Assembly: GCA_016764535.1 (NCBI GenBank)
Contig: JAESRR010000002.1
Location: 1-8,954 of the forward strand
Source of the DNA: Cohaesibacteraceae bacterium
GTDB lineage: Bacteria; Pseudomonadota; Alphaproteobacteria; Rhizobiales; Cohaesibacteraceae
Reading direction: 5' to 3'
Length of the DNA stretch: 8,954 nucleotides
The position numbers were made by a program, and so were the translations under genes. The first letter of the stretch is position 1. The number at the start of each line of letters is the position of its first letter. Under the pieces are notes generated by a model. It was not told the DNA's origin. It did no database searches and worked only from the letters and a program-made list of their open reading frames with translations. Shown piece after piece: positions 1 through 6,758 of the stretch.

Positions 1-1326
1 TTCTGTTTTCTTGATATTCAAAAATTCTTTGAGTAATTTAGGTGCATTAATTAATATTTCATCCAAAGTAAAATCACCATTACAACTTCCGATACTTATC
101 TGATTTGAAGGATGTATCGATGGATCTGCATGTTCCATTTGGTTTTGGGGTAATAACTGAGGAAATTCCTCCAGGGTCAGCCTGTTCCGGTCACACAGGA
201 CCACGGCGCGGAAGATTGTATTTTCCAGTTGCCGAATGTTCCCCGGCCAGTCGAACTGGCTCAGTATATCCAGGGCCCTTTCATCAAAACCGGTGAGAAG
301 GCGCTTTCCTTCTTCAGCAGAAAAACGCGCCAGAAAATGTCTCGCTAACTCGGGGATGTCTTCACGTCTGTCGCGCAGGGGAGGCACCCGGATGGGGAAC
401 ACATTAAGGCGATAGTACAAATCTTCGCGAAATTTGCCATCTTTGACCAATTGAATGAGATCGCGATTTGTAGCCGAGATGAGCCTGAAATCAACTTTTA
501 CCGGCTTTTTACCCCCCACAGGATCAATTTCGTTTTCCTGTAATGCCCGGAGTAATTTTACTTGCGCGTTAAGAGGCAGTTCGCCGACTTCGTCTAAGAA
601 GAGAGTCCCGCCGTGAGCCTCCAGAAATTTACCGCCGTGTTTTTCAGTAGCACCAGTGAACGCTCCTTTTTCATGACCAAACAAGGTGCTTTCAACAAGG
701 TTCTCTGGAATTGCTCCGCAATTGACAGTGATAAAAGGTTTGCTCCGACGCTCGCTTGTTCCCTGAATTGCACGGGCAATTAACTCTTTACCAACGCCGG
801 ATTCCCCTTCGATCAAAATGGGGATATTTGAAGCTGCAGCACGATCTCCCAGTTTCAACACCCGTGCCATCATCGGGCTTTGGGTAATGATATCGCGAAA
901 TGTCAGCGTTCCGGATCGACTTTTTTTGAATCGGGCAATTTCGCCCTCAAGAGCGTTGACTTTCAAAGCATTTCGGATGGAGATTTGCAATCGTTCGTGT
1001 GACGCGGGCTTTACAACAAAATCAAACGCGCCAGCGCGCATGGCATTGACGACTGTATCAATGCCACCTTTGGAAGTTTGTACTATGACAGGGTGTTCAA
1101 AACCCTGTGCAGCCATCCTCTCCAGTACAGCCATTCCGTCGATATCCGGCATTACCAAATCCAGAATTACAAGGGATATTCGCTTGGCTTCAAGCCCGGA
1201 CAATTTTGCAAGGCCTTCTTCCCCTCCTGTAGCAAGGATTGCATTATATCCCAACCGGGAGACGGCTTCCTGTAACAGGCGTCGTTGAATCGGATCATCA
1301 TCAATAATTAAAATGGAATGGCTCAT
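1..1326 (-). CDS. Sigma-54-dependent response regulator (NtrC/TacA-like), C-terminal end outside window
   Basis: Reading leftwards from ATG at 1326, the frame stays open for 442 codons to the window edge, so the 3' end is missing. Residues 1-120 are a receiver domain: acidic cluster D9-D11, likely phosphoacceptor D56 (context LVILDLVMPD), T84/S85 switch and conserved K106. Residues about 144-375 are a sigma-54 AAA+ domain: Walker A GESGVGKE (174-181), intact GAFTGA loop (221-226) for sigma-54 contact, Walker B LFLDE (242-246), arginine-finger region FREDLYYRLNVF (299-310) and sensor II WPGNIRQLEN (360-369). The Fis-type DNA-binding helix-turn-helix is expected past the edge; the last 50 visible residues look like a linker. 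It should act as a phosphorylation-controlled activator of sigma-54 promoters. DDDPIQRRLL and the GNIRQLEN...FRAVVL stretch recall Caulobacter TacA; that subfamily call is from memory and tentative. The Shine-Dalgarno sequence is weak (AAAGG, 15 bases upstream). A CtrA-type box lies 55 bases upstream. Confidence 0.95.
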   Translation of the reverse strand, partial: MSHSILIIDDDPIQRRLLQEAVSRLGYNAILATGGEEGLAKLSGLEAKRISLVILDLVMPDIDGMAVLERMAAQGFEHPVIVQTSKGGIDTVVNAMRAGAFDFVVKPASHERLQISIRNALKVNALEGEIARFKKSRSGTLTFRDIITQSPMMARVLKLGDRAAASNIPILIEGESGVGKELIARAIQGTSERRSKPFITVNCGAIPENLVESTLFGHEKGAFTGATEKHGGKFLEAHGGTLFLDEVGELPLNAQVKLLRALQENEIDPVGGKKPVKVDFRLISATNRDLIQLVKDGKFREDLYYRLNVFPIRVPPLRDRREDIPELARHFLARFSAEEGKRLLTGFDERALDILSQFDWPGNIRQLENTIFRAVVLCDRNRLTLEEFPQLLPQNQMEHADPSIHPSNQISIGSCNGDFTLDEILINAPKLLKEFLNIKKTE

Positions 1327-1560
1327 AATGTAGTGAAGGCGCCTTTGGGATGGAATTTTACAATAGAGTGACTTTGGCGGGTTAATGACACTTTAAATTC
1401 AATTAACAATTCTTGCTTTCCCCGCCGGTTGAACATATTTCTGTGATTGTGAGGGCTAAACTGTTGTTGCCTTATCGCGGATAGGCCAGTGTTGAACAAA
1501 GCATCAGCGTTACAACGCTCCAAACCAATGTTTAATTAATTTTCAAAAAAGAGGCCAATA
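1327..1560. other. Divergent intergenic region
   Basis: This 234-base, AT-rich gap separates the minus-strand response regulator from the plus-strand oligoendopeptidase and must hold promoters for both. Besides the candidate CtrA box (1381-1396), the only clear signal is the peptidase ribosome binding site at 1549-1554. I found no convincing -35/-10 pair for the peptidase: TTGAAC (1429-1434) has no -10 at proper spacing. An in-frame minus-strand reading of 66 residues here begins at TTG and resembles no known family. Confidence 0.6.
1381..1396 (-). promoter_or_regulatory. Candidate CtrA-binding box upstream of the sigma-54 regulator
   Basis: Read on the minus strand, the sequence is TTAAAGTGTCATTAAC, an exact match to the alphaproteobacterial CtrA consensus TTAA-N7-TTAAC. 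It lies 55 bases upstream of the regulator's ATG in the divergent intergenic region. A third TTAA, reading TTAAC on the plus strand, sits at 1403-1407, making an inverted pair GTTAAT (1381-1386) / ATTAAC (1402-1407). AT-rich -10-like hexamers TATTGT (1365-1360) and TAAAAT (1360-1355) follow on the minus strand, so the box would sit near the -35 position, as in CtrA-activated promoters. The -35/-10 spacing is not ideal (14 or 19 bases), so the transcription start is uncertain. Confidence 0.5.
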
Positions 1561-3399
1561 ATGGTATCTCCAGTTTCTGTTCAAATTCTGCGGTCTCCTG
1601 CCGAACAAGAAAGAGCGAAAAATTTGAATGCTCTGCCGGAATGGGATCTGGGGGATCTTTATCGCGGGATCAAAAGCACGGAGCTTCAGGCGGATCTTGA
1701 AAAGGCACGCACGGATGCCGCTAATTTTGCCGACAAATACAAAAGCAAGCTGGCTGATTGTCTTGAAGATGGGCTAAAACTGTCTGAAGCAATAATTTCC
1801 TATGAAAAACTGGATGACGCGTTGGGAAAAATAATATCCTTCGCCATGCTGGTTTACACGGGCAACACAGTTGATCCGGAACGGGCCCGGTTCTTTGGTG
1901 ATATGCAAGCCGCAATAACCGAAATTTCATCGGATCTATTATTTTTTACACTCGAAATGAACCGGCTGGACGACCAGGCTCTGGAAAAAGCTATTGTCTC
2001 TTGTAAGGCTCTGGAACATTACAGGCCATGGATTGAGGATCTACGGGTTGAAAAGCCATACCAGCTTGACGATCAGCTGGAAAAACTGTTTCACGAAAAA
2101 GCAATGACGGGCCACGCTGCCTGGAACAGATTGTTCGATGACACAATCGCCGGGTTGCGTTTTGAAGTTGATGGAGAAGAGCTGGCTCTTGAACAAACAT
2201 TAAATCTGCTTGTTGATCGGGACGAAGTTTGCCGCCGCAAGGCTTCCGAGGCAATGGGAAAAACTTTCGAAAAGAACCTTGGTATTTTTTCACTGGTTAC
2301 CAACACGCTGGCCAAGGACAAGCAGATTTCTGATACCTGGCGCGGGTTCACAGATGTAGCCGATTCTAGACATTTGGCAAATCGGGTAGAAGGCGAAGTC
2401 GTGAATGCGCTGGTTGCATCTGTCGAGCAATCGTTTCCTAAATTATCCCATCGGTATTATGCGCTCAAATCCAAATGGTTTGGAATGGAAGCACTCAATC
2501 ACTGGGATCGAAATGCGCCATTGCCGGATGTACCAGCTGAAAAAATCGGTTGGGAAGAAGCCAAGCATATTGTTCTCGATGCCTATAGCGGATTTGCCCC
2601 GGAAATGGCGTCCATCGCTCAAAGATTTTTTGACGAAAACTGGATTGATGCGCCGGTGCGCAAGGGCAAGGCACCAGGAGCTTTTGCTCATCCAACTGTC
2701 CCCAGCGTGCATCCATATGTATTGCTGAATTATCAGGGAAAACCCCGGGATGTAATGACACTTGCTCATGAACTCGGACATGGAATTCATCAGGTACTGG
2801 CTGGTGAGCAGGGAGCTTTGATGGCACCCACGCCCTTGACATTGGCTGAAACGGCAAGTGTTTTTGGAGAAATGCTAACGTTTAAATCCTTGTTGGCCAA
2901 AACCACAAATGTCGCCGAGCGCCGGGCTTTGATCGCCGGCAAAGTGGAAGACATGCTTAATACTGTGGTGCGGCAAGTGGCATTTTACCTGTATGAGCGA
3001 AAAGTTCATAATGCGCGGCGGATCGGGGAGCTGACCGCAAATGAAATCTCCAAATTATGGATGAGTGTTCAGGCCGATAGCCTTGGACCGTCTGTACGTT
3101 TGGGTCCCGGGTATGAAAATTACTGGGTTTATGTGCCCCATTTTATCCATTCGCCGTTTTATGTTTATGCTTATGCGTTTGGTGACTGTCTGGTAAATTC
3201 TCTGTATGCGGTTTACGAGCAATCCGGATCCGGGTTTGAGCAAAAATACATGGATATGCTACGAGCTGGAGGCACCAAGCACCATAAGGAATTGTTGGCA
3301 CCTTTTGGTCTTGATGCTTCCAAACCGGACTTTTGGAATCAGGGCCTTTCCGTTGTCGAGGGTTTGATTGACGAGCTTGAAGCATTGGAAGGCCAGTAG
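1561..3399 (+). CDS. pepF: M3-family oligoendopeptidase (PepF-like zinc metallopeptidase)
   Basis: This 612-residue protein has the length and layout of M3 oligoendopeptidase F. An all-helical N-terminal part (to about residue 190) precedes the catalytic domain. The zinc site is visible: HELGH at 403-407 (ligands H403 and H407, catalytic E404) and the third ligand E430 in LTLAETAS. The distal substrate and transition-state segment is at 521-541, with PHFIHSPFYVYAYAFG supplying the conserved His and Tyr residues. It should cleave short peptides in the cytoplasm; no signal peptide or membrane segment is seen. ATG at 1561 is supported by AAGAGG at 1549-1554 (6-base spacer). It diverges from the response regulator and is followed after 34 bases by the kinase-like gene, so the two probably share a transcript. 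The family call is secure; its natural substrates cannot be told from sequence. Confidence 0.95.
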   Translation: MVSPVSVQILRSPAEQERAKNLNALPEWDLGDLYRGIKSTELQADLEKARTDAANFADKYKSKLADCLEDGLKLSEAIISYEKLDDALGKIISFAMLVYTGNTVDPERARFFGDMQAAITEISSDLLFFTLEMNRLDDQALEKAIVSCKALEHYRPWIEDLRVEKPYQLDDQLEKLFHEKAMTGHAAWNRLFDDTIAGLRFEVDGEELALEQTLNLLVDRDEVCRRKASEAMGKTFEKNLGIFSLVTNTLAKDKQISDTWRGFTDVADSRHLANRVEGEVVNALVASVEQSFPKLSHRYYALKSKWFGMEALNHWDRNAPLPDVPAEKIGWEEAKHIVLDAYSGFAPEMASIAQRFFDENWIDAPVRKGKAPGAFAHPTVPSVHPYVLLNYQGKPRDVMTLAHELGHGIHQVLAGEQGALMAPTPLTLAETASVFGEMLTFKSLLAKTTNVAERRALIAGKVEDMLNTVVRQVAFYLYERKVHNARRIGELTANEISKLWMSVQADSLGPSVRLGPGYENYWVYVPHFIHSPFYVYAYAFGDCLVNSLYAVYEQSGSGFEQKYMDMLRAGGTKHHKELLAPFGLDASKPDFWNQGLSVVEGLIDELEALEGQ

Positions 3400-3433
3400 G
3401 TTCCGGCATGAAAAGTAGGTTGGTATTCTAATT

Positions 3434-4783
3434 ATGGGCAATGAGAATAATCGACTTGCCGGGCGTGTAAAAAGATATGCCCGGGTTGGGGTCGGACTGA
3501 GTGGAGTTGCTGTGAAACTCGCCGGTACCAGGATATTTGGTGATTCCCGGGACCCTGACAGATTTGCAACTGACCTGGCAAAGGCACTCGGTGGACTCCG
3601 GGGTCCATTGATGAAAATTGCACAGTTACTCTCTGCAATTCCTGATGCATTGCCTCCCGCGTATGCGGAAGCGTTAGGCGAATTACAATCCAACGCACCT
3701 CCAATGGGTTGGTCTTTTGTAAAACGCCGAATGCGTGCCGAACTTGGCGACGGATGGCAGACAGCATTTGAGGACTTTGATAAAAATTCATCGGCGGCAG
3801 CTTCGCTGGGGCAGGTACACAGGGCAGTCCATAAAAACGGTCGGCATCTTGCGTGCAAACTTCAATATCCGGACATGGCTTCGACTGTTGAGGCGGATCT
3901 CAATCAGCTCGAAGTCATTTTTGCATTGCATCGAAGGATGCAGGGAGTGATTGATACATCCCAAATTGCACTGGAATTATCGGATCGAATTCGCGAAGAG
4001 CTGGATTATATTCGCGAAGCCAAACACATTTTGCTCTACAGAAGTATTTTTCAGTCAGATGAAAGAATACAGGTACCTGAAACATTTCCGGAATTGTCCA
4101 CTGGCAGATTATTGACGATGGAATGGTTGGAAGGCCGACCGTTGTTGTCATTCCGGGGCCATTCTGCCGAACAGCGTAACAAGCTTGCCGAAATTATGTT
4201 TCGAGCATGGTGGATGCCGCTGACCAGTGTTGGCATTATTCACGGAGATCCACATCCCGGCAATTATTCCGTTTTTGGCGAAGATAATCAGGTGGCTGGA
4301 ATAAATTTGTTGGACTACGGATGTATACGGATTTTTCCCCCACAATTTGTCGGAAGTGTTGTTGCGCTGTACAGAGGTCTTGAGGCTGGCGATGAAGAAT
4401 TGATTGTATCGGCTTATGAAGCCTGGGGTTTCAAGGGGATAGATCGGGAACTCATTGATATTCTGAATATATGGGCGAGGTTTATCTACGGGCCGATGCT
4501 TGACGATCGAAAGCGCAGCCTCGCGGACGGCATAAAACCAGGGCATTATGGTCGAAAAGAGGCCTTTCGGGTACACACTGCTCTAAAGGCGCGCGGGCCA
4601 CTCACAATACCAAGGGAATTTGTTTTCATGGACAGGGCTGCAATCGGTCTTGGCGGAGCTTTTTTACATTTGGGTGCAGAATTGAATTTCTATCAGTTGT
4701 TTCAGGAACAAATTGACGGTTTTGATCTTGATTCTTTGACAGGGCGGCAACAATCTGAAATTGAGCTTGCCGGGCTGTTGTAA
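3434..4783 (+). CDS. ABC1/AarF (COQ8/UbiB-like) atypical kinase-family protein
   Basis: This 449-residue protein carries the signature elements of the ABC1/ADCK atypical kinase family. In order: the N-terminal KxGQ-type motif as KIAQ (61-64), the Ala-rich nucleotide loop AAAS (121-124) in place of a Gly-rich loop, the VAIK-type lysine K142 (ACKLQYPDM), the catalytic loop HGDPHPGN (270-277, D272 and N277) and the DFG equivalent DYG (294-296). Family members support ubiquinone biosynthesis and lipid homeostasis through ATPase or unorthodox kinase activity. Bona fide UbiB is longer and ends in two membrane helices; none is seen here, so this looks more like a COQ8-type or paralogous AarF protein than UbiB. 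The second residue of the KxGQ signature's GQ pair is kept but G is replaced by A. The ATG at 3434 has only a poor Shine-Dalgarno sequence (AGTAGGT about 14 bases upstream), suggesting coupling to the peptidase gene. Confidence 0.92.
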   Translation: MGNENNRLAGRVKRYARVGVGLSGVAVKLAGTRIFGDSRDPDRFATDLAKALGGLRGPLMKIAQLLSAIPDALPPAYAEALGELQSNAPPMGWSFVKRRMRAELGDGWQTAFEDFDKNSSAAASLGQVHRAVHKNGRHLACKLQYPDMASTVEADLNQLEVIFALHRRMQGVIDTSQIALELSDRIREELDYIREAKHILLYRSIFQSDERIQVPETFPELSTGRLLTMEWLEGRPLLSFRGHSAEQRNKLAEIMFRAWWMPLTSVGIIHGDPHPGNYSVFGEDNQVAGINLLDYGCIRIFPPQFVGSVVALYRGLEAGDEELIVSAYEAWGFKGIDRELIDILNIWARFIYGPMLDDRKRSLADGIKPGHYGRKEAFRVHTALKARGPLTIPREFVFMDRAAIGLGGAFLHLGAELNFYQLFQEQIDGFDLDSLTGRQQSEIELAGLL

Positions 4784-4868
4784 TGCCGGTTTGGGAAATT
4801 TAATCCACACTATTCGATGTTCCAGGACAATTGCTCCGATATGACGCAGGGCATTGTTAGTAAGAACA

Positions 4869-4897
4869 TTGCGTGAAAGGCCCATCGACTTTATAAA
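4869..4897 (+). promoter_or_regulatory. Candidate sigma-70-type promoter of the cox IV-pnt unit
   Basis: TTGCGT (4869-4874) and TATAAA (4892-4897) are separated by exactly 17 bases. The -10 matches consensus at five of six positions; the -35 keeps only TTG, so it is weak. Transcription would begin near 4904 and give a leader of about 25 bases before the ATG at 4929. The preceding gene ends at 4783 without a convincing terminator, so read-through from upstream is also possible. Confidence 0.5.
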
Positions 4898-4928
4898 AAT
4901 GTTAAATTGTATTTTGAAAGGGACAAAC

Positions 4929-5063
4929 ATGTCTGACCAAAATGATTCTGCAATGGACTACGCCGAGCATGACAAAACATATGCCCGCTTTCTTGGTATG
5001 ACCAAATACGGTGTGATTTGCACGTTGGTTATTGTTGGCCTGATGGCCATTTTTTTGACCTGA
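4929..5063 (+). CDS. aa3-type cytochrome c oxidase subunit IV (small membrane subunit)
   Basis: This 44-residue protein has a hydrophilic, acidic N-terminus (MSDQNDSAMDYAEHDKTYARF) followed by a single C-terminal membrane helix at about 27-43. That matches the bacterial aa3-type cytochrome oxidase subunit IV family (COX4_pro_2), a small subunit peripheral to the catalytic core of the inner-membrane oxidase. ATG 4929 is chosen because AAAGGGA at 4917-4923 lies 5 bases upstream; an in-frame TTG at 4854 would add 25 residues and lacks these features. The gene stands 68 bases ahead of pntAA. From general knowledge this small gene often precedes the transhydrogenase genes in alphaproteobacteria, apart from the main cox operon. 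The AEHDKTYARF stretch is the best family signature seen. Confidence 0.85.
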   Translation: MSDQNDSAMDYAEHDKTYARFLGMTKYGVICTLVIVGLMAIFLT

Positions 5064-5118
5064 ATTGATTAATTCCGACCCGGGCAAACAGGGTACATTC
5101 CAAATTTAATATACAGAT

Positions 5119-5124
5119 GGGGGA
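5119..5124 (+). promoter_or_regulatory. Ribosome binding site deciding the pntAA start
   Basis: The purine run GGGGGA lies 7 bases before ATG 5132. The first in-frame ATG (5117) overlaps this run and has no Shine-Dalgarno sequence of its own. The protein starting at 5132 begins MKLAVPTEV, as family members do, so 5132 is the likely start and the run is its ribosome binding site. Confidence 0.75.
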
Positions 5125-5131
5125 CACAGCG

Positions 5132-6286
5132 ATGAAACTTGCCGTGCCGACAGAAGTCGACAAGGAAGAAACGCGCGTCGCAGCTTCGCCCGATTCCGTA
5201 AAGAAATTAACGGAACTCGGATTTGAAGTTGCCATACAGGCCGGTGCCGGAAATAAATCCCGTTTTACCGATGCGGATTTTGAATCTGCCGGAGCCAAAA
5301 TTTTGAAAACAGCGGCGTCAGTCTATAAAGACGCGGACGTTGTTCTCAAGGTTCGCCGACCTGCATCTGTGGAATTAAAGTATCTGAAAAAACACACTCT
5401 GGTTTTTGCCACGATGGACCCGCACGGTCACGAAGATGAAATTGCAGCCATTGCGGCAACCGGTGCAAGCGCATTTGCGATGGAATTGATGCCTCGAATT
5501 TCGCGGGCCCAGTCTATGGATGTATTGTCCAGTCAGGCCAACCTGGCGGGTTACCAGGCTGTTATAGATGCATCATTCGAATTTGGTCGCGCTATCCCGA
5601 TGATGATGACAGCGGCTGGAACAGTTCCTGCTGCACGGGTTTTCGTTATGGGAGCCGGTGTTGCCGGACTTCAGGCGATAGCAACAGCCCGTCGCCTTGG
5701 TGCGATTGTGACAGCAACGGATGTGCGTCCTGCATCAAAGGAACAGGTTGAATCTCTTGGTGCCAAATTTGTGGCAGTGGAAGATGAAGAATTCAAACAG
5801 GCCGAGACCTCTGGTGGTTACGCGAAACAAATGTCCCAGGCCTATCAGGACAAACAGGCGGAGCTTGTTGCCGCACATATTTCCAAACAGGACATTGTGA
5901 TTACCACTGCACTTATTCCAGGACGACCAGCTCCAAAACTTATATCCAAAGCGATGATTGCCAGTATGAAACCTGGTTCTGTTTTAGTTGATCTGGCAGT
6001 TGAGCGCGGCGGGAATGTTGAGGGTTCAAAACCGGGCAAGGTTGTGGACATTGGCAATGTTCGCATTGTTGGTCACTTGAACGTAAGCGGGAGAATTGCG
6101 GCCTCAGCGTCGGCGCTTTACGCCAGGAACCTTTTGGCATTCCTGTCAACGATGGTCGACAAAGAAAAAACCGTGATTGATGTGAACTGGGAAGATGAGC
6201 TGGTTTCTGCAACTCTTCTCACCCGCGATGGTGCAATTGTTCACCCGTTGTTTAAGGGTTCCAAGGAAGGGGCGGTAGATAAATGA
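5132..6286 (+). CDS. pntAA: Proton-translocating NAD(P)+ transhydrogenase subunit alpha 1 (PntAA, NAD(H)-binding dI)
   Basis: The 384-residue protein is the soluble NAD(H)-binding component (domain I) of the Re/Si-specific proton-pumping transhydrogenase, which reduces NADP+ with NADH using the proton gradient. It opens with MKLAVPTEVDKEETRVAASP, typical of the alanine dehydrogenase/PNT N-terminal domain. The RQD loop is intact: R122, Q127 and D130 (RISRAQSMD), plus S133, matching R127, Q132, D135 and S138 of the Rhodospirillum rubrum protein. The Rossmann fold shows GAGVAG (174-179). There are no membrane segments, as expected when dI is a separate subunit; in E. coli it is fused to further domains. 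The stop codon overlaps the next start (ATGA, 6283-6286), implying translational coupling with pntAB. A start at 5117 would add five residues and is less likely. Confidence 0.96.
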   Translation: MKLAVPTEVDKEETRVAASPDSVKKLTELGFEVAIQAGAGNKSRFTDADFESAGAKILKTAASVYKDADVVLKVRRPASVELKYLKKHTLVFATMDPHGHEDEIAAIAATGASAFAMELMPRISRAQSMDVLSSQANLAGYQAVIDASFEFGRAIPMMMTAAGTVPAARVFVMGAGVAGLQAIATARRLGAIVTATDVRPASKEQVESLGAKFVAVEDEEFKQAETSGGYAKQMSQAYQDKQAELVAAHISKQDIVITTALIPGRPAPKLISKAMIASMKPGSVLVDLAVERGGNVEGSKPGKVVDIGNVRIVGHLNVSGRIAASASALYARNLLAFLSTMVDKEKTVIDVNWEDELVSATLLTRDGAIVHPLFKGSKEGAVDK

Positions 6287-6747
6287 GCGAACTTTCACCA
6301 CAGGATGTGCTTGAAAAAGCACGCGCTGCTGCGACTGAAGCCCAACAGGCTGCGGAACATGCGCAAACAGCGGCTCAACAAGCCATGGAGCAGGTCATTC
6401 AGCTTGAGAATACACTTGGTGATGCTGCAAGTGCCATATCTGGCGGGGCAATTGATCCATTTGTGTTTCGATTATCGATTTTTGTGCTGGCAATTTTTAT
6501 TGGATATTTTGTTGTTTGGTCGATTACACCGGCATTGCATACACCGCTGATGTCGGTCACCAATGCAATTTCCTCGGTGATAATTGTCGGAGCCCTGCTT
6601 GCAGTAGGAGCCGAAGTTGTTGATGCAGATGGTGGCATTGCAAAATGGTTCGGATTTTTCGGACTAATGCTTGCTGCCGTGAATATATTTGGCGGATTTC
6701 TCGTCACCCAGCGCATGCTTGCCATGTACAAGAAAAAAGTAAGGTAG
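6283..6747 (+). CDS. pntAB: NAD(P)+ transhydrogenase subunit alpha 2 (PntAB, membrane domain dII part)
   Basis: This 154-residue protein forms part of the membrane domain II of the transhydrogenase, contributing helices to the proton channel with PntB. Residues about 8-50 form an Ala/Gln/Glu-rich, probably helical or coiled-coil N-terminal segment. Three hydrophobic helices follow at about 61-82, 94-112 and 118-142, ending in the family-typical AAVNIFGGFLVTQRMLAMYKKK. The start overlaps the pntAA stop (ATGA), so translation is coupled. Its own stop TAG (6745-6747) runs into the Shine-Dalgarno sequence of pntB. The N-terminal helical segment makes it longer than the bare three-helix unit and could reach towards the soluble dI subunit; that role is inferred. 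Confidence 0.94.
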   Translation: MSELSPQDVLEKARAAATEAQQAAEHAQTAAQQAMEQVIQLENTLGDAASAISGGAIDPFVFRLSIFVLAIFIGYFVVWSITPALHTPLMSVTNAISSVIIVGALLAVGAEVVDADGGIAKWFGFFGLMLAAVNIFGGFLVTQRMLAMYKKKVR

Positions 6748-6758
6748 GGAGCTGAATC

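Noticed and set aside
818..1288. Plus-strand frame of 156 residues
   Set aside because: It lies entirely opposite the clear response-regulator coding sequence, whose domain motifs fix the true frame.
1323..1523. Minus-strand reading frame of 66 residues in the divergent intergenic region
   Set aside because: It starts at TTG, has no ribosome binding site, resembles no family and overlaps the candidate CtrA box.
4764..4795. Possible terminator around the end of the kinase-like gene (GCCGGG...GCCGG)
   Set aside because: Only about four base pairs form and no T run follows.
4854..4928. Upstream TTG start extending cytochrome oxidase subunit IV by 25 residues
   Set aside because: The extension overlaps the candidate promoter, and ATG 4929 has a well-placed ribosome binding site and the family-typical N-terminus.
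4664..4930. Minus-strand frame of 88 residues across the kinase-oxidase gap
   Set aside because: Much of it is antisense to the kinase gene, and the start and composition give no support for a real protein.
5062..5075. Inverted repeat GAATT-GATT-AATTC after the oxidase subunit gene, considered as a terminator or an FNR-type operator
   Set aside because: The stem is only five AT-rich pairs with no T run, and the sequence does not fit TTGAT-N4-ATCAA.
5117..5131. Upstream ATG start for pntAA
   Set aside because: It overlaps the GGGGGA ribosome binding site and would add five residues not typical of the family.
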